Shown: positions 1 to 11,206 of the stretch, piece by piece
Position numbering within the stretch: position 1 is the stretch's first letter
Layout of the letters: every line of letters starts with the position of its first letter
DNA from: Bactrocera neohumeralis
Taxonomy: Eukaryota; Arthropoda; Insecta; Diptera; Tephritidae
Direction of reading: 5' to 3'
DNA length: 64,000 nucleotides
Assembly: GCF_024586455.1 (NCBI RefSeq)
Contig: NC_065919.1
Coordinates: 16,610,017 to 16,674,016 of the forward strand
The notes under the pieces: generated by a model
Seen by the model: only the letters and a program-made list of their open reading frames with translations
Database searches by the model: none
What the model was told of the DNA's origin: nothing
Made by a program: the position numbers and the translations under genes

Positions 1-135
1 TCTAAGGACATTCTCTGACGTACGGATGTGAGACCATTGCTTTAATAGCGGCCGGGCTATCGCTAGAAAATAGAGCAGTATTCCGACAGCTTGAAGAGTC
101 GCCTGAGATCTAGCTCCGGGCAATATAACTCGCTG
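1..135 (-). mobile_element. RNase H fragment of an R1-type LINE
   Basis: The reverse strand encodes a short stretch with an Asp-Ser-x-Ala-Ala-Ile-Lys motif, typical of the RNase H domain at the end of ORF2 in RNase H-bearing non-LTR retrotransposons. Upstream, in a different frame, is a Tyr-Cys-Ser-Ile-Phe stretch that normally lies some 25 residues earlier, so an internal deletion and a frameshift separate the two. The piece is cut by the window edge and is not functional. Confidence 0.5.
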
Positions 136-1427
136 CTGTCCGCTCTGGTGGTTTACGTAGTCTCATAGTCTCATATTGACACGCTCCATATTCAAAACAA
201 TAATCAAGATGGTGATACTGGGGATCCATAAAACATATTGAGATTCTCTGGCATCTCTCTGATGCCAACACGACCACTTTAAAGCACTATTTCTTTAACT
301 TATTCGATGTTATCGTTAATAACCCTTTCAGAAACTTTTTCCTTGATTTTCTGACTTAAAATGCCTCAACTAATTGACTCTCTGGCTTGATCTAAACAAA
401 AGATATTGAACGTTCCTTATGAGCATATATATACAAGAGATATGCCTTTATTTATAATATACATATATATTTGTTTTGTATTCTAAGTGCGATAAGGTTA
501 AAACAGTTCTTGTGCGTCTTGCAGCATAGATGAACACCACATTTTACGCATTTTGGGCGAGGTGTTCCGGTTTTACAAAGACAACATCGTCCTTTCTCTC
601 CCCAAGCTGTTCAATCATCATTTTCGTCGTATCGCTTTGAGTTGGGGGTTTTTCAACAACATGACGGCGCTTCGAACAAGACGCCTCTGACGAAGAAGGT
701 GAAGCCAGAGTTGAGTCGATTTCTGCATTTTGCATGGCAGTAGAGCGTCCCCTCGTCTTTTGATCAAAACTGAAAAACACCGACGTAGCGCTTTAGAGCT
801 CAGTTGCGATAACCATCTGGAATTTTTTAAGCGGCGTTTGGATTAACGATTTTGAGATGTCTCCGATACAAGAGTCAGGAATTGATAACTTATGCGCATA
901 GGCTCCAATGAAATATTTTTATGTACCATTTATTGGTGCAATGTTTCACTTTATAACAATAACCGGTTTCGGAACTTCAACAATTACAGTTTGTAATTTG
1001 TTATGCCGAGTCCATACGAAGGGCAAGTTCCATCAGCAGCATAGAGCACAAAGTCATAAATATTCTTGTCTACATTTTCAGTCCCCACTTGTGATGCTTA
1101 GTAGAGTTGTACAGTATGAAGGATGGTCTTCCTGAAATATGCAACTAACCTGATCATCAATGTTCAAAGAGGAACACCACTCTTGAGGTTGATTGTAGAT
1201 TTTTTTTTTTTTTTGAGCAACGATAATAGTAGACGAATTTTGTATAATTCGTCATAATTGTTATCGCTTTTAGATGGTTGCTTTGGCTTATCAAAAAAAT
1301 TGATAAATTTCTTTACTTTCTCAAATTTATTTCTCGGCATCGAATCTGTTATTGCGTGCCATGAGCATCTAACACCGGCAGCTGAACTACGTCCAAGTAC
1401 AACAAAACTCTAAGAAATCTGCGGATA
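136..1427. other. No recognisable gene
   Basis: AT-rich sequence with a T-tract near 1201-1214. The reverse strand has an open frame of 78 codons at 544-780 that is Ser/Lys-rich and ends without a recognisable domain. I do not recognise it and doubt that it is a gene. No other signal was found. Confidence 0.5.
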
Positions 1428-2227
1428 CGAGGGCTGCTATATATATTCTGGCCTAGAGCAACACTAAGTGTTGCCAGTTGCCATCTGACATTTCCATTAG
1501 AAAGTTTGACATTTTTTAGCATAACATCACTCAGAACGTTTTGTCATTTAATCGTGAATTGTTTTATTTACAGGGAATTAAAAAATTCATCTCGGCCAAA
1601 AAATGGAATTAACTCGTGAACATTTTCGTGCGATCATTTTTTACAACTTTCGACGTGGATTATCACGACAAGAGTGCATCGATCAACTAAAATCTTTGTA
1701 TGGCTATGAAGCACCATCCTATAGCACTGTGAAAAACTGGTACAACGAATTCAATCGTGGCCGACGCTCGCTCAAAGACGAATTCCGTGAAGGTCGTCCA
1801 AAAACAGCCGTTGTGCCAGAAAATATCGATGCCGTACGTGAACTGATAATGCAAGACCGTCATGTAACATACCTTCAGAGAGAGGCATGCCTATGCATTT
1901 CTCCCACCAGCATACATTCGATATTGCATGAACACCTGGCCGTAAAAAAGGTTTGTTCTCGTTGGATCCCGCACAATTTGACAATCGCTCAAAAAAAGGC
2001 TCGTGTGGATTGGTGTAAAGAAATGCTGAAAAATACGATCGCGGTGCTTCAAAAGACGTTTATAAGATCGTCACAGGTGACGAATCATGGATCTATGCGT
2101 ATGAGCCCGAAACAAAACAGCAATCGACAAAAAAAAAAAAAAAAAAATAAAAAAAAAAAAAAACCATTTTCGTTGATAAATATGCCTATTTACATTATTA
2201 GGCCAGAAATATATATAGCAACCATCA
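1428..2227 (+). mobile_element. Internally deleted mariner element with transposase remnant
   Basis: Imperfect terminal inverted repeats of about 28 bp bound the copy (about 1428-1455 and 2200-2227), with a TA dinucleotide just outside the left end (1426-1427). The ORF from ATG 1603 encodes the mariner DNA-binding half: a paired helix-turn-helix with GRPKT-like linker, LHEHL and the RWIPHNLT-AQKKARVDWC stretch typical of the family. Around 2027-2035 the frame shifts; in the next frame the VTGDESWIYAYEPE motif holding the first catalytic Asp is readable. At 2129-2163 an A-tract replaces everything up to the right terminal repeat, so the last two-thirds of the catalytic domain is missing. The copy cannot encode active transposase. 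Confidence 0.85.
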
Positions 2228-2274
2228 TCATCGAAAATCGTGTTGAAATATTGAATTGGCTTTTTTATTATGGC

Positions 2275-2583
2275 TTAACGTCTTCTTCGGACACTTTCCA
2301 ACGAAACGTCTTGAATGTCGATTGGTGTTTTTCTCCATTTCAATTGTGATATATCAACTTTTTCAGTAATTAAGTGCTCCATACTTTCTGGTTCTTTAGA
2401 AATTTCTTGGTTGGCAATACTTTCTAGTATATAATCTCTAGTATAGTAAATCTCTAGCGGTATAATAGAAAAATATTTTCTAAATTTTTCACTTGTATTT
2501 TTTTCTTTCACTATTAACTTTTTTTTTTGAAATTCATGAACGACTCGCATGCAGTAAGTTTTCGATAACTTAACGAACTTCAC
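2275..2583 (-). CDS. Unrecognised 102-codon ORF
   Basis: An ATG-started reverse-strand frame encodes a Lys/Glu-rich, mostly hydrophilic sequence without Cys clusters, signal peptide or membrane segment. It starts about 50 bp downstream of the mariner's right end and I recognise no family. It is slightly long for chance in AT-rich DNA, so it could be an exon or the remnant of another element, but the evidence is weak. Confidence 0.2.
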   Translation of the reverse strand: MKFVKLSKTYCMRVVHEFQKKKLIVKEKNTSEKFRKYFSIIPLEIYYTRDYILESIANQEISKEPESMEHLITEKVDISQLKWRKTPIDIQDVSLESVRRRR

Positions 2584-3212
2584 TGAATGATTTTTGTCAC
2601 TAAAGTACTTGTTTCGGTGATAAAGTATACTTCACAAAAGACTTCTAAGGCATTTTGAACGATTCCGTAACCGTGATGCAATTAGAAATACAAAATTTGA
2701 AACAAACTCGTTATTCATTTTTTATGGTAAAAATTGGCAGACAAAGTTTTGGCATCGTAAAAAACCAGCTCCGAAACACACACTAATTGACATATGAAGA
2801 TCAAACTTCATACGAACACAAAAGTGGTTGTACCAATCTGTAAGTGAACATAATTTTATCGGCTTGATTTTTGCGAGCGGAGTAGAAAGTGATTAGATGA
2901 TAAGGAAAAAAACCATCAGATTTCTAAGTATAATACAAAAAGTAAATTTTTTTGTTTGCTTGGCTGTGATTGTAGCTGACGTGAGATGAAATTAAATTTC
3001 CATGATACTCATCGTGCAAGCAAAAGTACAAATTTGCGACATTCAACAGTTCCCAACTAAGTACTAGTCATTACTAGTAGCAACTGATTAGTAGTGAAAG
3101 TACAGCATATTTTTCGACAACATTTGACGTCGTGTTATACACATGTGCTCGCCAATTTAGTGGCATCTCTCTAATTTGCATAAATGATGATTATTGGCAA
3201 GGGGAAGGCTGC
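2584..3212. other. No recognisable gene
   Basis: Unique-looking AT-rich sequence between two mariner remnants. I see no coding or repeat structure. Confidence 0.5.
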
Positions 3213-3752
3213 CTGTTGTCCCAAATTTTGTTGCGAGAGCTCTACTTAGTTTATTTATTAGGCAAAAAGTAAATAATTTAAGTAAAATAACTGCTGTTGC
3301 TCATTTTGGCTGCTCATTGCAGATAATAATTTGCATTTTCAAGCAATTTGAGTTTGGGTGAAAATTAAATTAAAGAAAGTTCTAAATATGGAGCAAAATA
3401 AAAAGAAAATACGGCATATTTTACAGTACTACTACGAAAAAGGCAAAAATGCATCTCAAGCCGCCAATAAAATTTGTGCAGTTTATGGACCCGATACAGT
3501 TTCCATTTCCACCGCACAACGATGGTTTCAACGTTTTCGTTCTGGTGTAGAGGTGGTCGAAGATGCGCCACGCTCCGGAAGGTCTGTCGTCGAAAATTGC
3601 GATAAAATTGCTGAATTGGCCGAAAGAGACCGGCATAGTAGCAGCCGTAGCATCGGTCAAGAGCTGGGCATGAGTCATCAAAAATTCATTTCAATTTCAA
3701 TAAAAAAAAAAAAAATTCAATAAAAATACCGCAAGACTTTTTTGACAAACCA
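3213..3752 (+). mobile_element. Second internally deleted mariner, different lineage
   Basis: ATG 3388 opens a frame for about 100 residues of a mariner N-terminal domain (YYEKGKNASQAANKICAVYG, then a WFQRFRSG helix and an EDAPRSGR linker, ending at the second helix-turn-helix around 3680). The lineage differs from the 1.4 kb copy. After that the frame runs into an A-tract (about 3702-3715) and then what looks like the 3' terminal repeat (about 3724-3752). A degenerate match to that end lies at 3213-3242. The entire catalytic domain is absent. Boundaries are approximate. Confidence 0.7.
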
Positions 3753-3825
3753 TTATTTATCTAGATAACAAAAAAATAAAATAAAATAATTTGGAAGTGA
3801 AGTGAGATATACTCGTTTACAGACG

Positions 3826-5044
3826 TTACAGCAAAATAGGATGCGCGACATAATGGCAACGGGGGGCAAGGAGATTATTGATTGATTGATAAACGGGGAA
3901 TGCATGGCTAAATGACAATAACCCACCTAGCCCCAGCATACGGATTAAGTCCAATATGCTGCTGGGTGCCAGCGAGGCGATGTGATCTCTATTTGAAAGT
4001 ATAAATCCAAAGGCCTTTAACCTGCGTCTGCAGACTGCTATGCAGGCAATTGGCAGATGTTGTGGTGCTTCAGTCTCCCTGTCACAGTACCGGCAATTTA
4101 CGTAAGAAGCTAGGCCCAAGTTGTGAAAGCGCTTCTTCAGCTTGCAACGGGCAGTGTAAAATACGACCAGTAGTCTGAGTTTGTACCTAGGGAGGTTGGT
4201 TGCGTATTTAAACCTGCTGAGGTTGTAACCCCCCTTAGGCAAATTGGAATGCCGTATGCCTAGTACCATAGTTTTTGCCAATACGTCTCTCTGCCTATCC
4301 TTCTTCCTTGCGGAGCAGCTTCTTTATGGTATGTGGGTCCAGCCCAGTGAAGGGTTCAGGTCCTGTCATTTAAGTGGATACTGCTCAGCGGGTGAACTAA
4401 TCAGGCTGTTCGTTGCCGGCTATATCTTTGTGACCGGGCACCCAGATGAGGTGCCCTTGGTTACGTTCCACTAGGCTATTCAAGCGTTCTCTACACTCCT
4501 GCACAAGGAGATTGATTTAAGTCCCGCTTGACTATCGCTAAGCATAGTTATACGTTCGCTGTGATAGTTGTAGTGGAGGTTTATCTCTAATCATCAATTT
4601 AAGGCAAAGATTTCTGTCTGAAAAATGCTCGGAAAACTTCGCATAGGTATGGAGAGTTTGGTGCGTGGTCCTGCGACTACTGCACCGATTCCCTACGACA
4701 ATTTCGAGTCGTCAGAGTACCACTTAATTGTACATTAAGCAGTGGTTCGAGAATATAATCTTTCCATTCAGTCTTGCTGGCAAGGGTAATCTTGAAAATC
4801 TAGTATTGTACCTTAACTCTTTTATCCGTTGGGATGAGATTACTTTACCTCTGCCACACCCTTTTGCCATCATTTGTAACAGTGTGTGTTTGGCTGCCTG
4901 ACCGATCAAAAGATGAGTTGGTGTGAGTTCAAGCATGACTTCAAGTGCTGCCATCGGACAAGTGCGCATTGCACCCGACATGCAGATATATGCGTGTCGT
5001 TGCAGCTTCGATAGTTGGAGCCCTACCGAGTGAGAGGGGATCAT
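3826..5044 (-). mobile_element. 3' part of an RNase H-bearing LINE (R1-like)
   Basis: Reverse-strand pieces line up in order as the end of ORF2. At 5044-4724 is the segment after the reverse transcriptase palm, with LSKLQRHAYICMSGAMRTCP and AALEVMLELTPTHL, typical of this group. Decayed RNase H sequence follows around 4700-4300. At 4281-3826 is the C-terminal tail, with LPKGGYNLSRF and a C-x2-C...H...C zinc-knuckle-like stretch (CRYCDRETEAPQHLPIAC). Frames are interrupted. The catalytic palm and everything 5' are missing, a 5' truncation as expected for LINE copies. Confidence 0.75.
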
Positions 5045-5059
5045 ATAATTTAATGTAAA

Positions 5060-5575
5060 GAGATCAGTGGAATCTATATGAGATTTGAACCGTATTTAAA
5101 CAAATGTTGGATACATTATTGGTGCAATCCGTGTGATATATACGACAGCTATATGCTATAGTGGCCTGATGTGAAAAGTTGTTCTGAGCTTATAGCATTG
5201 CCTTATACAACAATCTGTGCCAAATTTTGTGAATATATCTTGTCAAATAAAAAAGTTGTCTGTACGAGAACCTGATTTTGATCCTTCAGTTTATATGACA
5301 GCTATAAGCTATAGTGGTCCGATGTCGCTGATTTCGACAAAGTAGCAGCTTTTTAAGGAGAAAAGAATATGTACAAAATTTCAGAACGATATCTCAAAAA
5401 CTAAGGGAATAGTTTGCTACTATACAGATATACAGACGGACATGGATAAATGGACACAGCTCATCATGCGGAACATTTAAATATATATTTTAAAGCGTCT
5501 CCTAATTTTTTTTCTGGGCGTTACAAGCTTCGTGGCATACTCAATATACCCTGTTCCGCGTATAATCAGCATTAA
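5060..5575 (-). repeat. DINE-1/mini-me-like repeat, degenerate
   Basis: The copy contains the family's repeated phrase 'cagctatatgctatagtgg' (about 5148, again near 5293), the 'cagacggacatgg' stretch near 5430, and the conserved core running through an 'tttaaagcgtctcc' stretch to 'ttctgggcgttacaagcttcgtggc', ending near 'ataccctgttccgcgtata'. The core resembles the conserved block of dipteran mini-me/DINE-1 elements, which are non-autonomous rolling-circle (Helentron-related) repeats. The hairpin end seen in the 18.0 kb copy is missing here. Confidence 0.65.
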
Positions 5576-7100
5576 ATGACCTACAATATCTTTGAAAATA
5601 ATACAAAAACCCTTACAGCTTCAAAAATTATTTGTACAAGTGTTACTGAATTGAAAATTTAAAAAGCACGCAACCACTTTCATGCTAAAATTCCTCGCTT
5701 TGAATATTTTAGCATATACTTACACAACTATTATACACCCACTATTGTGCATACATATATTAGTGTGATAGCTAAAAGCGACTGGGCGTATACGTAACAT
5801 TGCAATATCAGCAAGCTAACAAGTAAAAAGCATAAATAACCGCCTTTTAACGTACATGTGCATTTAACTTTACACTTTTATTAAGCAAATTTATGCGAAA
5901 CGAGCAATTGGAATTAAATTAAATGAAAAATTTTGTAATAAATTCAAGTTAAGCGAGGAACGCCTGTAAATATGCATCACTAGAGTAACACAGCACGGAA
6001 ACACTTGCACTTGCAACTAGCAGCTGCAGTGGTTAACGCCCTCAAAAGAACAAAATAATATTATTATTTATTGTACGTGTCTGAGTAACTCGCATACATG
6101 AAAAAAGCACAGGGCATGCAATAAATAATACGAAAATAATTTACCTTTTTATTGTCGCTTGCCACCGTGTGACAATGGATTAGTGGAAGGGGGCGCACTT
6201 TACGCCATTTTATCTGCCACATCGTTGGCACAATTGCATTAACACGATTTTGCAATTCGTAAACGAATTCATTTATTTTTAACTGCTCATTGTAGTGCAT
6301 TGCCTGACTCTCCCAAAGGGATTATAGCTTCCGAGTGTAAAAAATGTAAGAGACGGAAGCGGCTGTCGGAAAGAGTTTCAGTGAAACTTGGAATTTCTGA
6401 GTGTCACGACAAAAGTGAGCCGTCAGTTAAGATAACGGATTTTTATGGGTAGATAACTAAATGTGTTTTACACACCGATAGTTTGGGTCACGAAGTAGTT
6501 TGCTGGAATCGATGGAATTTCAGCAATTTGGTCAGAAATTTTGTGCTACAAAATCAATCAGCTGGTTCAAGCTAGAGTTGCTTAGAATAAATATTGTATA
6601 AATTAATTTTAGTTCTTAGCAAATTTGAAATTTTAATATTGAATTACTCATTTTTCTAAATTATCTTTTCCAGACTTTCACTGAGTTAATTACTAGCAAC
6701 GTAATGTAAGGAGAGGACAGAAGTCTGAAATGGAGGAGTTCCAAAAAAAAGAAAAAGAGTAAATGAGAAAATAATATAAATAAATCATTGATTAGAACAC
6801 TTCGCCAGTATTGTTTTAAAGGCTGAAGAATTGAACCAAAGCAAAGAAAAAGCAGCGAATTAAGGATTCGAGAATGATTGAAGAACAAGCGCGGCACAGA
6901 AAAAGATGTGAGAAACAAAAAAACTGAAGAGGTTGCGTTTAAAAGTACACAATATTGGGGAAAAATGGACAAAAATGGACAAAACGATAGAAATATAATA
7001 GAAAAAGACCGCGAGAATTTTAATACCTCGAAGTTAACACTTAAAAATCAAAAAAAGTTCAAGTATACTAAAGAAAATGCATATACTCAACTCTAAGTAA
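5576..7100. other. Gene-upstream non-coding DNA
   Basis: No conserved coding sequence. The sequence is AT-rich with scattered short ORFs on both strands that show no domain. It lies 5' of the receptor cyclase and may hold its promoter, but I cannot point to a specific core promoter. Confidence 0.45.
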
Positions 7101-7680
7101 ACTGTAGGTTAAGAATAAGCACGAACACTAAACAGTATGACTAAAAAGTGTTTCAAGAAAAACTAAAGAACAGAAACTAACCAAAACAAATGTAAAGCAA
7201 AAGAGGAACAGAAACAGAAAGTGCAACAGAAAGCAACAGAATTACAAAACAAAGCTAATAAGAAAGAAATGCAGAAATAAAACCAAAAATATGCCTCAAA
7301 TTGAAATTGAACCAAAAGCAGTAACAGGAACAGAAGAAGAAACAGAAACAAAAAATAAGAAGGAACAGGACAAGAAACAGAAACAAAAAATAAGAAGGAA
7401 CAGGATAAGAAACAGAATCAAAGGATAAGAACAAACAAAGTAAAGAAAAAAGAGGAACCGAAGAAGTAACAGAAAAATAAGAAAACACAAGAACAGAAGC
7501 AGAAACTGAAACATAAACAAAAGAAGAAACAGAAAGAGAAAGCGAAGAAGGCACAGCGGAAGCAATTTAAATGAAGTTAAGCAGCCGTTCAAATAGAAAC
7601 AAAAGTTGAAGCAAACGAAAAAATAACAGCAAATCAAAACGGGACAGGTACTTACACAAACGCGGAATAATAAATAAAAT
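7100..7680 (+). repeat. Purine-rich low-complexity tract with a 35-bp tandem repeat
   Basis: Nearly all-purine-plus-C sequence built from variants of acaga/agaaac. At about 7340-7425 a 35-bp unit (gaaacagaaacaaaaaata...) is repeated two and a half times. The tract runs to within 60 bp of the presumed start codon of the receptor cyclase and would be part of the 5' leader if transcription starts upstream. The long reverse-strand ORFs here (Phe/Leu-rich) are shadows of the composition. Confidence 0.7.
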
Positions 7681-7737
7681 TAATTTTGGAAAACAGAGAG
7701 AAAGCTAACAAAATTTGTAATAATTATAGAAACAGAT

Positions 7738-8611
7738 ATGAGAATAGAATTGCAAACAGAAATGAAAACAGAATTTGGTACAGAAATGTCAAGCATGCCA
7801 GAAACTGCAGCGGCAGCAGCCGAACCACGAATTGGAGTTTACAAACAAAATCGAAAACAAATAAATAAACTTCAACAACAAAAAATGCTCACAAATTATC
7901 GATCTCACGGCGGTACGCAAGCCCAACTCCCACCAACTCAACACCGCACTCATGGTTATTACGCAGATCAGCGACAACCAACAACAGCAGTGCGCCTACA
8001 AGCCGGTAGTTGCATTTCAGGAGCTGAAATTTTGATCCACACTCAATGCCAATGGACACCTACTCAAAATCACAAGCGCATACCAGCTGCAGCACGCTCT
8101 AAGTGCCACACAGCAGTTCAACCGCGTAACCAGCACAAATCGTTGAGCACAAAATCCTGTCGATCACAGTTTCGCAATTGGCGTGATTGGCTTTTTCCTG
8201 CCCAAGCATTGCAACCACCTTGGCGCAACCCCCTTACACAACTATTAACAACCTACACGCTGCTGTATCTGCTAAGCGCGTTGCCCCACGTACGTGCCGC
8301 TTGCCGCGAGGAGTCCGCTCGCGCTTGCGAAGCCATTTGTACACCGGACGGTCCCGACTGTACGTTGCGCGCACTTTTATTGCTGCCCGACGATGACACC
8401 TACACGGCTTCGTTGCGTCGCACAATGCCAGTGTTGCATTTGGCCGACCAATATATACGCGAAAATAGTTTATTGCCACCGCAGTTGAATTTGGAATGGA
8501 TGACGGGCGATGTGAAATGCGATGCAGCATATGCGTCTATTAAGGCCATGGACGGCATCGTAAAGAATTGTGCACATGTTGTCTTTGGTCCAGTTTGCGA
8601 TTATGCCCTAG
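7738..8611 (+). CDS. Exon 1, natriuretic-peptide-receptor-like guanylyl cyclase
   Basis: First coding exon of a receptor-type guanylyl cyclase, a single-pass plasma-membrane protein that makes cGMP on ligand binding. ATG 7738 is the first ATG after an in-frame stop near 7680. Residues 1-164 are hydrophilic (Gln-, Arg-, Thr-rich). A hydrophobic segment at about 165-184 (LTTYTLLYLLSALPHVRA) looks like a signal peptide, followed by a Cys-rich stretch. The type I periplasmic-binding-like ligand domain begins with LLLLPDDDTYTASLRRTMP, matching the VLLPxDDSY start of vertebrate NPR-C, and continues through DVKCDAAYASI to VFGPVCDYAL; these two Cys match the conserved first disulfide. The donor 'G|gtgagt' lies at 8612. 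The exon is 874 nt and ends with one base of a split codon. Among fly proteins, CG31183 is the likeliest counterpart (from memory, unchecked). Confidence 0.87.
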
Positions 8612-9001
8612 GTGAGTACGTAGTGTGTATGGCATGTTTTGTGGGGCGTATATTGATTTATTAAATATTAATGTAATGTTAATGATTTGTTATGGGGATA
8701 GTGGTGTGAGAGAGAATTTATTGATATTGGGTGGGTGCCCTAAAAATGTTGTATGATGACAAGCACGGGATTGCCGACTGGAATGAGCTTTTACTATGTC
8801 TTGCAAATTTTGATATACCTCCATAGAGCATTCAGAATATAGTGATGTGAGTGGACTGATGAAAACACACTTAGAAATATAATGATAACAAGGAGAGTAG
8901 CAAAGTCTAGAAGACCTCAGGCTAATTGAAAAGATTTTGAAAGTTACCCTCGATCTTCCGCCCGTTAACGCCTGATGACATTTTTATTGATAAATTCTAT
9001 A

Positions 9002-10197
9002 GGATGATCCATTTTGAGGTTCCCAACTTGTTTAAAAAAAATCACAGAAACTTCAAATTTAATGGGGAATGTTTATTGTCATTCGAAAGAACATTCTTTG
9101 GCAGTTATTTTTTAAAGGTTATCTCTGTCAAATGTTGGCTGCGGCTACGTCTCAGATGGTCCATCCGTTGAGTCAAGGCCTAAATCAAAGCGACATTGTC
9201 CGCATAGACTTTAGACTTTAGATATCCCCACACGAAAAAGTATAACGGTGTGATATCACACGATCTTGGTACCCAATCGACCGCCACAAAACGCGAAATT
9301 ATCTGCTCACCGAAGTGTTATCTAAATAAATCCATTGATTCATGCGGTTTGTGGGAAGTGGCACTGTCTTATTGAAACTAAAAATCGCCGAGATCACGAT
9401 CAATTTCAGGCATCAAATGGTCGGTTATCATGTCGCGATAACGGTCGCTATTGACGGTTACGTTCTCACCGGCATCATTTTTGATGAAATATGGACCATA
9501 CCCAACGATGTTTTTACTGGACTCTTGAATCTCTTCAGGTTGCTCTTCGTCCTAATTACGGAAATTTTACTAGTTGACATATCCATTAAGCCAGGTGTGG
9601 GTCTCATCGATCAACAAAATATTACTGGAAAACGTCGGATCTTATTTTAACTTTTCAAGAGCCCATGGAGCGAAGCGTAATTGCTTGAAAAAGTCGAGCA
9701 AACTCATTTCTTTCACAAGACGTATTTTGTACTCTTTCAATTTGAGATGTCAATGTAAAATGCGCCAAGTCATTCCATACGTCAATCCGAGTCGCTGCAA
9801 ATAGCGCCGAATCGACTCTCCACGGTCTTCGTGTACACTCTCAGCTTCGGCTGCTATTTTTTTTTTTTTCACTGCGTGCTGGACGTGGTCTATTCGGTCG
9901 AATATTATCCAATAATGAATGCTGGGTCTCAAGATAGGTGATGGTGTTGCGAATAGTAGTCTCAAAAGACCGATAATGTTGACCATAAGTTGAACGAAGT
10001 GCATGAAACACATTCTTTGCAGAACCTGAATTTTCGTATCAAAATTGAACGATTTGTGAACGTTGTTCAGGCGTAAAAGCCATTCAATGATGAAATGCCA
10101 AAGAATACTAAACAAAAGTAGCATGACAGCTTGACATGACTCCCGCGTGGTCTGTCCAAGAAGGCTATTGAAAAAGTACCACTGCTTGAATATCCCG
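9002..10197 (-). mobile_element. Tc1/mariner-superfamily element, copy 1 (antisense)
   Basis: The left end begins ggatgatccattttgaggtt, shared with copies near 16.6 and 57.6 kb. The right end (near 10190) is a decayed inverted version. On the reverse strand, 10124-9750 encodes the N-terminal helix-turn-helix region of the transposase (…IRRYLQRLGLTYGMTWRIL), matching RKDLGL-type proteins of the Tc1/mariner superfamily. The catalytic part downstream is recognisable only as decayed sequence. It sits in intron 1, opposite in orientation to the host gene. Confidence 0.75.
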
Positions 10198-10639
10198 TTA
10201 GCATATAACGTAGGTCGAAAATGGTTTCTTCGGAAAGGCTTCCTTTGGGAAACTTTTGAGACTTTTAAAGGAAATAATTAGAGTTGAATACAAAGGATGC
10301 CCTTCTTTAAATAACATTCCTACAGGAACAGCTTCTATTTCTGAAAGTTGAGCCAACTCTTTAGAACTCAATGAACAACTAGGAAATGTTTAGAAAGCAA
10401 GTAGGTAAGGTCTCTCAAAGATAAGAGAAATTGGAAAATATTCTTCTTGTAGTAATAATTTTAAGCCTGTCGAGTTTTACTAAGAAGAATTAACCTGAAA
10501 CATACACATGCCTTTAACAGAAGCAACATTACAACAGGTGATACCCTCAAGTTTTGCCGCCTTTGGTCTTAATATTTGTGTCCTGTAAGGCAGGATCAAG
10601 AGCTCAACAGTAGTAGCAAAACGCTGCTTCGATATTAAA

Positions 10640-11172
10640 CTTGTCCGAGCGTCTGTTCACAGCCGAATCTTTGAAAACTGTAAAGCCGATGAGCTTGAAA
10701 AAAGAGCAGACTTAACCAAAACCCAACAGGATGGCAACGGACCGGTGTGCCGAACCTGTCTTCGTGCGATGAATCTATGAGTCTCGCGCGAGCTCAACAA
10801 GCAGCCTGTGTGTTGTTGCAAAAGTCTATTGATCCAAAGGTCCATCACCACAATGATAGGTAAGACACTCGCCTATTGGCACTAACGCGGCTAAAGATTT
10901 TGTATGATGCATCTTGTCAAAGTGCCAGGGAAAACCATCTAGGCACTTTCTCCTCCAATGTTCAGCTTTTGCTTGGCCAAGGTTAAAGCATCTCGATTGC
11001 CATATTTTCTACGAACCTGGCAAATTGACTGGAATTGATATTAGCCGCCTCAATAAATTTGTGACAAGCTTAAGGCGCTATGTGGCGACGGTCACAACGA
11101 ACAGGCGTCTCTAGCTGTCCAAGTGGGTTTATAATGTGACCTCACGAATATTAACCTGTTTATCTAACCTAA
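10640..11172 (+). mobile_element. 3' tail of an RNase H-type LINE
   Basis: The + strand frame at 10914-11114 encodes HFLLQCSAFAWPRLKHL followed by ISRLNKFVTSLRRY, the C-terminal tail found after the RNase H domain in R1-like LINEs. The sequence from about 10640 is probably the decayed preceding part. The piece ends near 11172 in 'ttaacctgtttatctaaccta', resembling the taacct tails of the copies at 25.7 and 38.4 kb. It stops about 35 bp short of the exon 2 acceptor. Confidence 0.6.
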
Positions 11173-11206
11173 TATAATATATGGTATACTCTTTGTGCTC
11201 TTTCAG

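Larger units (their letters stand above)
8612..11206 (+). other. Intron 1 of the receptor cyclase
   Basis: Bounded by gtgagt (8612) and ctctttcag (ends 11206). The flanking exons join in phase (G + CC gives Ala). It contains a Tc1-like copy (about 9002-10197) and the tail of a LINE (about 10640-11172). Segments 8620-9000 and 10200-10640 show nothing recognisable. Confidence 0.8.

Noticed and set aside
544..780. Possible zinc-finger or LINE ORF1 protein on the - strand
   Set aside because: Ser-rich sequence without a Cys/His pattern; I could not support any family.
7163..7637. Three overlapping reverse-strand ORFs rich in Phe, Leu and Ser
   Set aside because: They are the complement of a purine-rich low-complexity tract; the hydrophobic composition follows from that, not from a membrane protein.
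8187..8530. ORFs of 64-98 codons in other frames over exon 1
   Set aside because: Shadows of the conserved receptor exon; they show no domain.
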